The notes under the pieces are model-generated. The model was not told where the DNA came from. It searched no databases and was given only the letters and a program-made list of their open reading frames with translations. A stretch of 60,872 nt of DNA from Conoideocrella luteorostrata (Eukaryota; Ascomycota; Sordariomycetes; Hypocreales; Clavicipitaceae). The DNA is taken from assembly GCA_032433595.1 (NCBI GenBank), contig JASWJB010000269.1:1-60872 (forward strand), read 5' to 3'. This document shows positions 52,761-60,872 of the stretch, piece by piece (position 1 is the first letter of the stretch; each line of letters opens with the position of its first letter). The position numbers were made by a program, and so were the translations under genes.

Positions 52761-55645
52761 TCAATCGGATGATGATGAGACATTCAGATCATTCATGCGC
52801 GTTATGAATTCTTCTTGTAACCTTTTAAGATACCCTGGCAGAGCTTGCCTATCTCCATGCTCGGCTGCCTGTTTCAATGACTGATGAAGATTTAGAACCA
52901 GCTTACGGCGGGCGAGCAGTCTTTGAGCTTCGGAATTTTGCCAACTTTGCTCTCTGCGTTGTCTGATTTCTTTTGCCACTTCCTCCGCTCGATCAGTAAA
53001 GCTTTCGGGAAACCCGAGCGATCGTGCCAAATCAATTCCATAGTGTTGGGTAGTGTCAACCGTGCCCGCGGTAGCTTTATATAGCATGGACAGCTGCAGC
53101 ACTCCGTCTTCCGATATTTTTCGTGTGGAAGCTAGATGAAGACTGACTACGCCCGGGCGATCTCTAAGAACGTGAACCAAATCCACAAAATGGGTGGCGA
53201 ACCAGACAAACGCCCTGGATTGTATCAATGCTTCCGACATGGCAATAGCAATGGCCAGTCCATCTCTTGTGCTCGTTCCTCGGCCCAGCTCGTCAACAAT
53301 CACCAGGCTTTTGTCATCCACATTCCGCAAGATAAAGGCCATTTCTCGCATTTCAACGGAGAAGGTAGATAGATTAGCCTCAGGGCTGTCGCAAAGAGAA
53401 ACTCGGGCAAAGATATTGTGAATGACCGAGAATGATGCATATACGGCTGGGATAAAACATCCGACCTGTGCCATTATTTGCAAGAGAGCGGCGCCTCTAA
53501 TGTATGTTGTTTTCCCAGCCATATTACAGCCCGTCACGATCTGGAAACAGTTTTGCTCTGCAGCATAGTAGTCGTTCGGAACGAATTTCTCTGTCATGAT
53601 CTAAATCTTGTCAGTTCAATTCGGGTCCTCAGAGCTCTAATGATTTGTTTATTACCTTGTCAAGGATCGGGTGCCTGGCGGACCTCAGCGCAAACGTACC
53701 CGTAAACTCTGGCCGCGTGTAGTCTCCAATGGTCGATATGTGTGCAAATGATGATACCATGTCCACAAGTGCTACAGATTCGCACACTCTGAAGAGTTGT
53801 GGGGAAGCTTCTCTGAAGTTGACAATTAATTCTTGGATTATAGCATCACTGCGAACGACTATTTCGCTTGACGTTTCAGAAAGTCGGACATTGAGTTTGA
53901 CAAGTGGCATCGTCTGACACTCGACGTGGTTCTTCTTTCCAATGACGTTGATAAAAATTGGCGGGATACCGTTTCCATCTGCTGTCACCCCAGCAAGTCG
54001 AAACCAGTACTTTCGCCCATTATCATACTTCACTGTTGGTCGGATTCCAAACTCCTCTATATCAAGCAAGTCAGGCTACCGAAAACAAATGTACCTCCAC
54101 AATGACCTACTCTCAATGTCATCAACATGAAGATAAATTTCTTCAGTGAGCTCCTTGTAAGTTTGCCGTGCAACATCTAGCATGCCATTGATGCCAGGCT
54201 TAACAGCAAATGTTCTTGCGTTGCGCATGTCCAGTGGCGATGACATCAAAGTAACATCTGCTTCTATCACGGTCCGGATCCTCGATAGAACAGGGCTTGT
54301 AACATCAGGGTGACAAATGTCGCGTATTTTCAAGAGCAAAGGGCATTTGCATGGTGAAAGTGCTTGATAGAGATCAGGGACTGACTCAAGGAATGTCTTC
54401 ATCATGAGTACATGGTTGATCTGTTCTTCTGCTTGAGGTATTGTCGATTTGCCAGATACAGTTATAATCTGGGATACGTTAGCTAGGTGGAATGTGGCTT
54501 TCGTCCGGCTATCTTGCCTTGGTAAGGATTTTTTCAACATCTTTAAAGTTTCCCAAAGCTACTCACGTCAGTTTCAGAATTTAACAGTCCTGCTTGCGTG
54601 CACACCTTTTCGAATACTACGAAACATCTCCTCTTCCCCAGTAAGCTCCTCGAGAGCATCATAACGAGGCCCTATAAAAGTGTCATATGCCGTTGGCGGC
54701 TGCAAGATGTTACTGCGGAGCATGCGGGATCCCATAGGTGTGATTGTTTGATTCAGTACTCCATATAAGGAGTCCTTGGACTTGGGGTTGCTAAGATTGC
54801 GTACAATCTCCAGCGACTGTAGCACCGAGATGTCGATCATCATCGTGTCTTCTGAGGGACGATATCTGATGCGCAGAGAGTGTAGGGCGAAGCTCACAGT
54901 AAAAGTGTGTTCGATATATTTCATAGCATATGGGCGGTCAGATATTGGTTCTCCAAGCGATCATCTGAGTACTTACTGCTGCAAACGAACTGACAGAGTA
55001 GTATTTTCCCTGTATAGCCACTTTGATTGGATCAATGTCGCTTTCGAAAGCCAAATCCTCAATGTACTGGAGTCCATCTGTTTCAGACCATGCCGATCGG
55101 TCACACACTTCAATCTGAGCATCATTCAATAATTCGTTAACCAGAAGGAAGAGTACGCTATCTTTATTGGGAGGACACGCTGTAGACATGAAGATAATTC
55201 TCGATGGATTTGCCATTTGAAGCTTATGGACTGTCTTGACATAAGATTGATTATCGCAAATCTGGCTCAGTATGGCTTCACCAAGAGTAATATTCACAAG
55301 AGCAATTCCAACTGAGCGTGAGACACCTCGAGCTTCTCCAACGGCACAAATTATGGTTTGATGATCATTTGTACCCAATACTGTGGACAGAGTACCCGGT
55401 CGGGACCTGCGGCCGGAGACAGTTGTAGACGGTCGTGATACAGAGAAAGATGTACTCGATCTGAACGTCCTCGACCTTGGGCTGTTGATTAGCGAGGGCG
55501 GATCGTGTTGTCCGTCATCGTCGTCAGGAGCTGGAGTACAACTTCTAGCTGTAGCAGAGGGAAGCTCATCGCGGGAACCAATGGAAGTTTGGGCCCTGAA
55601 GTAGGGAGACTTGGTCACACGAGAGGACTTTGAAGAACGTGGCAT
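52761..55645 (-). CDS. MSH4: MSH4, meiotic MutS homologue
   Basis: A multi-exon MutS-family gene; MSH4 pairs with MSH5 to stabilise recombination intermediates and promote crossovers in meiosis and has no mismatch-repair domain I. The N-terminus is Ser/Arg-rich and starts the MutS core directly at TIICAVGEARGVSRSVG. The lever region includes NLSNPKSKDSLYGVLNQT and PMGSRMLRSNILQPP. The ATPase has Walker A TGCNMAGKTTYIRG, signature STFSVEMREMAFIL, Walker B LVIVDELGRGTSTRDG and WFATHFVDL, then the C-terminal TVDTTQHYGIDLARSLG. Exons include 55645-54977, from 54921 down, a GC-AG intron at 54517-54469 (AAG|GCAAGA), an exon ending at 53656, and a last exon 53600-52761. The intron at 54976-54922 has no AG at its expected acceptor. 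Start chosen at the ATG 55645; the frame upstream begins with a TTG. Confidence 0.93.
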
Positions 55646-56347
55646 GGTAAAATTTGGCAATAGCCGACCAGTTTTCGCTTCGGGGCAGTGTCAATGCTCA
55701 CAGAGTATGGAAATTGACGTATGCGCAGTCTTTTTGCGGATGGAATAGAATAGACTGTATTGATAGATCATCAGATCAAGTCGAATTTATTTTAGTACAA
55801 CATTTGCCAGACTTTGACAAAATTCAAACATTGCCGGCGTCTTTCTGCAACGTTCCTTCCACGAGAAAGGTCAATGCGGCGTGAGGAAGGAGCGCGTGAT
55901 CGCGAACACCGGGACAAGATGCTGCGCGCCTGTGAGATTATTAGCCTGAGGGGTGGTGGAAACCTCCATCAGCAGCAGATTTTGTTTTCTTCTCCTTACT
56001 CTGCTCGCCTATTTTATATTGCATATCTTATTCAGCTATATCATGTTTGTCATCGAGTCTTTTCAGTGCCTCTTTGACTCTACTTCCTCAAATTCCATGG
56101 CTTTACCATATTATCGCATGATCACCGCCTCACTAATGGGCCCTCGCCGAAGTGTCGCTACGAATTGGTTAGTGTCTCACTACCCCAGTCCAGAGTCTAT
56201 TCCTTACGGAGTTCACTAACTCCACAATACACGGAGCAAACATCGCCGTTAGTTATCACGCCAGCAGTCGAATACAATCCGCACCACCCTTCCACAAATC
56301 CACACGTCCCTTTTACTTCGTCAGTTTACATGCACCATTTCTGCACA
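55646..56347. other. Divergent MSH4 / FAR1-like promoter region
   Basis: About 700 bp between two start codons pointing apart. One TACGGAG motif lies near 56205. No gene is supported. Confidence 0.6.
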
Positions 56348-57370
56348 ATGTTTGGCATTCTGTCTGCTGCCGCAATCCCTCAGTCTAACACCTTCAATTC
56401 ATTCGAGGATTTGATGCTCGATCTCAATAAGCGCATGGGAAAAGAAGGCTATAAGATTGTCAAAATTAGGTCACACCGCAGCAAGCCAGGTGGCAATGTT
56501 CCTGGTAATGAAATCGTACGCTGTGATCTCGTTTGTAATCGTGGCGGCCGAACGTACGAATGCAAAGCAACAAAAAACAATTCCAAGACCAAGAAAACAG
56601 ACTGTCCGTGGAAAGCCAAGGCCGTCAATCGCAAGGCCGCCGGCGGCTGGGTTTGTACGATAATTTGTGACGAACATAATCACCCGCCTGAGAATCTTAC
56701 ACCAATCGAGCTCAGCGAAGCCGAGCATGCGGACGAGCATGCGGAGACGAGTAAGTAGACATAGCTCGGCCTTTGCCCCAAACCTGCAGTACGCAGCACA
56801 AAACTCATTCAAAGTCAAGCAGCCGAACCGCAAGCAGATTCAGGGACCACAACAGTGCTTCAAATAGCAGGCGTATCCAACAGCGCTTTACAGCTTACAG
56901 GCGATACCTTCCATCAATTCAAGGTGGATTATCGCGGAATGCCTCAATCAGAGCGGATAAGTGCTCTAGCCGAGTTACAACTACGGATTGCGGCCATTTA
57001 TGCTGTTCAAAATGATGACATGCAGCTACAGCAGCAGCGCACTACAGAGATCTTGAGGCACCGCGGAGTCGAGGCTAAAAGGAAATCTGAAGTCCAAGGG
57101 CAAGTGTCACGACGAAAACAACAAAAAAAACAAAGCCATCAAACTCAAATATTACAGCAAATGCCAGATGCAGGGGAAGAGTCACACCAGAACACAGCAC
57201 AAGATCTACGCCATGCCAACGAAAGTCACACACCAGAAGCTCTCATGCAGGAACAGCATTTTCAGCTAGCCGTTCCACCAATTGACTTGGCTAGCTTGGA
57301 TATGTCGCAGTTTCAACAATTTCCAGGCCCACGCAGACGAATAAGAGGTAGCCGAACGCAGTCGACATGA
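56348..57370 (+). CDS. FAR1/WRKY-GCM1-like zinc-binding regulator
   Basis: Two exons (56348-56750 and 56820-57370) give 317 aa. The N-terminal 130 residues form a FAR1-type DNA-binding module: FEDLMLDLNKRMGKEGY, then CDLVCNRGGRTYEC, TDCPWKAKAV and a GGWVCTIICDEHNHPP end, supplying Cys-Cys...His-x-His zinc ligands as in the WRKY-GCM1/Mutator-transposase superfamily. No transposase core follows. The C-terminal half is Gln-rich (QLQQQR, RRKQQKKQ) with a helical segment QSERISALAELQLRIAAIYA. It therefore looks like a transposase-derived regulator or a free-standing DNA-binding protein of the nucleus. Start at the ATG 56348, though the ATG at 56330 (MHHFCTMFG) is also in frame. Target genes are unknown. 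Confidence 0.8.
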
Positions 57371-57671
57371 AGCTCAACGATGAAGATATAAATTAAATAA
57401 AGCCTGACGACGTCACGCACGCTTTTTATTTATTTTTATTTTTATGTTTGCGACTTGCACAGGCCATTCATTGACGGTGGGGCAGAGTGGGTATGCCGGG
57501 TCTCACTCTTTGCTACTCCGTACTGGTACTTTCGGCACCAATCAATCTCACCGCCTAAATTTTATCAGAGTTTTGCCGCCCCGCCATATTAATTATCAGT
57601 GGAAGAGGACATGCAAAAATAATTGCAGGGCGTTCTGGCACAAACCCATCGCAACATTAACAACCTTGACA
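57371..57671. other. Short intergenic region
   Basis: 301 bp with AT-rich TTTATTTATTTTTATTTTTA near 57424 (3' end of the FAR1-like gene) and one TACTCCGTA near 57513 in the Rsa4 promoter. Confidence 0.6.
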
Positions 57672-59336
57672 ATGGCGACTATTGTTCCTCCGCCATCGAA
57701 AAGGCAACGCCGTGAAGACCTTGAACGGTCCAAGGTACAGCAGGATGTCAATGCAGCCATGGCCGGACCTGCCGGCTCGTTCAAGGCTCGGTTTCAGGAT
57801 GGAGACGGCAATCAAGTTTGCGATGTGATCGAAGTGCCTTTGGCTGACGCCTCAGAAAAGAATCTTTCCCTTCTTTTAAATACTTTACTGGCAAGGGTAA
57901 TGTAATTCATTCCTCACTATAGGAATGATACAGTAAACTAACACCATGCTTAACCAGGAGCGAGAAGATTATCTACCGTACCGGTTCCGAATTCATATTC
58001 CTGACTCCGATATCATTGTTGATCAATACCCCACAGACCTCTTACAGCTCCTTAGAAGTCATGGAATTGAGAATCCTTTCGAAACAACCGTCACCTTAAC
58101 GGCCGAGCCGCAGTCCGTCTTCAAAGTACAAGCTGTGACTAGGATGTCTCACAAAATGCCTGGTCACGGAGAAGCTATTTTATGCTCTCGTTTTAGTCCA
58201 GCAACCAATACCCGCCTAGCGACCGGTTCTGGTGACAAGACTGCCAGAATATGGAACACTGAGACAGGAACACCCAAGTACACCTTGTCTGGTCATTCGC
58301 ATTGGGTTCTCTGCGTTGAGTGGTCTCCTGATGGTCAGCGACTAGCTACCGGTAGCATGGATAAGTCCGTAAGGCTTTGGGACCCAGAAACGGGAAAGCC
58401 AGTAGGCTCACCATTAACCGGACACGCAAAATGGATCACGAATATTGCTTGGGAGCCGTACCACTTATGGAGGGATAACACACCGCGACTTGCCAGTGCC
58501 AGCAAAGACGCGACCGTTCGAGTTTGGGTCGCCAACACGGGCCGCACCGAGCATGTTCTTTCAGGACACAAGAGCTCTGTTAGCTGCATTCGTTGGGGCG
58601 GAACCGGTCTCATATATACTGGCAGCCACGACAAGACAGTTCGCGTATGGGACGCCGCAAGGGGCACGTTAGTTCATACCCTTTCATCACACGCCCACTG
58701 GATCAATCATCTGGCGCTTTCAACAGACTTTGCCTTGCGAACAGCTTATCATGATCACCAGCCTACCCCATCCACAGATGAAACAAAGAAGGCAAAGGCA
58801 AAGGAAAGGTTTGAAAAGGCCGCTCGAGTTCAGGGGAGGATATCCGAGCGACTTGTTTCGGCCAGTGATGACTTTACAATGTATTTATGGGAGCCGTCCC
58901 AGGGAAATAAACCTGTCGCCAGAATGCAGGGGCACCAACGGCAAATCAATCATGTCGTTTTCTCACCTGACAATACCTTGATTGCCAGCGCCGGCTGGGA
59001 TAACCATACAAAAATATGGAGTGCAAGGTACGTGGGCCGGCGCCAAATCTCTATTTCCTTATGCTGACGCTCTATGGCAGGGATGGGAAATTCATCAACA
59101 CCCTACGTGGCCACGTTTCAACCGTCTATCAATGTTCATTCTCTGCAGACTCTCGGTTATTGGTCACGGCATCAAAGGACACAACGCTCAAGGTCTGGTC
59201 AATGGCCTCATTCAAACTTGCTGTTGATCTAACGGGGCAGCACACGGACGAGGTTTACGCGGTTGATTGGGCACCAGATGGCAAGCGTGTCGCTAGCGGT
59301 GGGAAAGATAAAGCTGTACGGATGTGGCAAAACTAA
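57672..59336 (+). CDS. RSA4: Rsa4/Notchless WD40 ribosome-assembly factor
   Basis: Three exons (57672-57896, 57958-59027, 59081-59336) give 516 aa. Rsa4 joins pre-60S particles in the nucleus, and its N-terminal ubiquitin-like NLE domain is pulled by the AAA-ATPase Rea1 to remodel the particle. The NLE domain (about 30-130) is seen in QVCDVIEVPLADASEKNLS and EREDYLPYRFRI. Eight WD40 blades follow, ending in WD-like pairs such as ARIWNTETG, VRLWDPETG, VRVWVANTG, VRVWDAARG, MYLWEPSQG and KIWSAR, with the last two in the third exon. The housekeeping role and clean splice sites make this a firm anchor. Length agrees with other fungal Rsa4 proteins. Confidence 0.96.
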
Positions 59337-60309
59337 AGTGCATTTTTGCGTCCATCCGATGGGGCCTGTTAATGAATACTGATTCTGCATCAAGACGACC
59401 GAGATACCAAATAGATAGAATGCTCCTCCAGATGATACCTCTAATTGGCCACGACGAAGGAACGAGACTGCAAGAACGAGAGTGTCATGAACGAGTTCGT
59501 GGACATACGGTCAAGTGCAAGTAAGACCTAGCGACAGTATGAGCTGGAGGCAGATCTATCTGACCGTTCCAAGTAGAAAAAAATAGGCCGCAGCTACCGG
59601 TAATACACCTGTGCCAGGTATGAGAAGAGACCATCACTCTGTGCTGCTTTCTTTCTGGTTTTCAGTTGTCTCTGCGTATCCTCCGTCTGGCTGGTTCAAC
59701 GGTGAGGACGATGTACAGTTACGTTCAGGATTTAGCTCACCTTACTTTGCGCGCCCGAAAGCTAGGCACGGCCTTGCTTCTTCAGGTGGGAACCCATGAA
59801 ACATGTAATTAGAAGCAACAGTAAAAGCAGGGTTTCAGGCTAGTTGGCGCGCTGGTTATATATCCAGATCGCTTAAAACGACGGTTGTGGTTAGGCCAAC
59901 GTAACTAATACGGCGGTTGTTCTTAGATTCAATCTAACAAACCAAACAAGCTGCCTCGGGCTGACTATACCAAAAGCGTCAGACAACCTACCCCCATCCG
60001 CCTGTTTAAACCATGCCACACAGGCTTCAAATCATAATAGCGTTTCATCGGTCGATGTCGTCCAAGTAACGGAACTCCTATTCATGTTTATTAACCTGTA
60101 TAGAGTGTTGTTCCTTGTGGGCTGGTGCATTCCCCCGAATTGCAAGGCACGGCAAGACGTTGTTACAATTACTACTCAGACGGAGTACCGCAGTGTAAAT
60201 GAGATGGTTTTCTGGATCGGCGATCAGTGCCACTGCATAGAGCATTCAGCCGCGTAACCCATACAATCATCTCACGGAAATCAGACCCATCATCAGGTAG
60301 CCGTCCCAG
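59337..60309. other. Intergenic region near the window end
   Basis: Nearly 1 kb with no supportable gene; an ACGGAGTA lies near 60181. Confidence 0.5.
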
Positions 60310-60872
60310 CTCTGGTCAGCGTACGTCATCCAGCCCTGGCTGTTCTGTGCCTTCAAGCACAACAGACTAGTCTATGTCATCGCGACCCGCATCGACTAAT
60401 GTCAACATCATCCAGCTCTGGCTCTACTACGCTTTCAAGCTCAATAGACCCACCAACGCCATCGCAACCTGCATCGTCTAGTTCTAATAGCCCTAGTCTG
60501 TTATCAACATTGAGTTTTACCTCTTCCACAGTTTCCAGCTCAAGCGACTTATCGACATTACCACGCCCTATGTCGTGCAGTGTCAGCAGCAGCTCCAGTC
60601 AATCAGCTCTCTCAGCGACTGGCTCCACCACATCTTCAAGCGCAGGTCAATCATCGTCTATGCCTCATCACGGAGCAGCTCTTCTAGCCCTACCGGCTCC
60701 AGTGTTGCCGCATCATCAAGCCAAAGATCAATTAACATGTCAACATTATCACAACCTACATCATTCAGGGTTGGCAGCTCTAGTCAATCTGCTCTTCCGT
60801 TGTCTGGCTCCGCCGCGTCATCCAATGCTAATCGATCATCATCCGCGGCCGAGTCAAGCCGCAGGAACCCCC
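60310..60872 (+). pseudogene. Decayed Ser/Thr-rich repeat coding stretch (runs off the window)
   Basis: From about 60315 the plus strand encodes Ser/Thr-rich repeats. The first piece (SSSPGCSVPSSTTD) ends at a stop near 60373. A second piece from the ATG near 60394 runs SSSSGSTTLSSS and SSTVSSSSDLSTL through SSSSQSALSATGSTTSSSAGQSSS to about 60660. From there the Ser-rich pattern moves to another frame (SSSSSPTGSSVAASSSQRS, then MSTLSQPTSF), while the original frame stays open to the last base with unlike composition. A shift of frame near 60660 is therefore likely. Short blocks recur (SSQSAL with a following SG or TG). Such low-complexity protein is typical of GPI-anchored or mucin-like wall proteins, but no domain is visible and the remainder is outside the window. 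Confidence 0.45.

Overview
The window is nuclear DNA of a filamentous ascomycete (Pezizomycotina, probably Sordariomycetes/Hypocreales). The basis is short GT...AG introns of about 35-90 nt with CTAAC/CTGAC-type branch sites, a complete fungal quinate (qut/qa) catabolic cluster, Zn2Cys6 regulators, a UstYa/DUF3328-type protein and a remnant of a heat-labile-enterotoxin A-like gene, a family expanded in insect- and plant-associated Hypocreales. The placement is an inference; no rRNA or barcode gene is present.

Left part (1-15.5 kb), gene-poor: an MFS transporter (205-2097, minus), a divergent dihydrofolate-reductase-like gene (2474-3184, minus), a tiny secreted-protein candidate (4537-4674, minus), a UstYa-like gene with both HxxHC motifs (5189-6008, plus), a truncated enterotoxin-A-like gene (9464-9844, minus) and a broken alpha/beta-hydrolase gene (about 12830-13727). 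Long stretches between them carry no supportable gene but many copies of a short motif, TACGGAGTA.

Middle part (15.5-24.2 kb), a possible self/non-self or cell-death island: a 289-aa protein whose layout resembles gasdermin pore-forming domains (15521-16390), a convergent intracellular subtilisin-like protease with a DUF7580-type N-terminal region and a coding minisatellite (16886-19876), duplicated upstream DNA, and a C2H2-finger protein of the type linked to STAND/NLR receptors (22277-24179). The gasdermin-like gene plus subtilisin arrangement parallels het-Q1/het-Q2 and is my leading candidate for an undescribed system; the fold assignment is inference.

26-33.5 kb holds glycyl-tRNA synthetase with a possible dual start, a Zn2Cys6 regulator and a cation-diffusion-facilitator transporter.

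33.6-52.6 kb is the quinate cluster: qutR repressor and qutA activator (divergent, sharing a promoter with a perfect copy of the 16-bp QA-1F/QUTA operator), qutD permease, qutB quinate dehydrogenase, qutC dehydroshikimate dehydratase, qutE type II dehydroquinase and qutG. The permease imports quinate, QutB oxidises it to dehydroquinate, QutE dehydrates this to dehydroshikimate, and QutC yields protocatechuate. Two non-canonical genes sit inside it: a secreted proteinase K-like subtilisin and a beta-lactamase-fold serine hydrolase.

52.7-59.4 kb is conserved: MSH4 (meiotic MutS), a FAR1/WRKY-like zinc-binding regulator and the ribosome-assembly WD40 protein Rsa4/Notchless. The right end is a decayed Ser/Thr-rich coding stretch that runs off the window.
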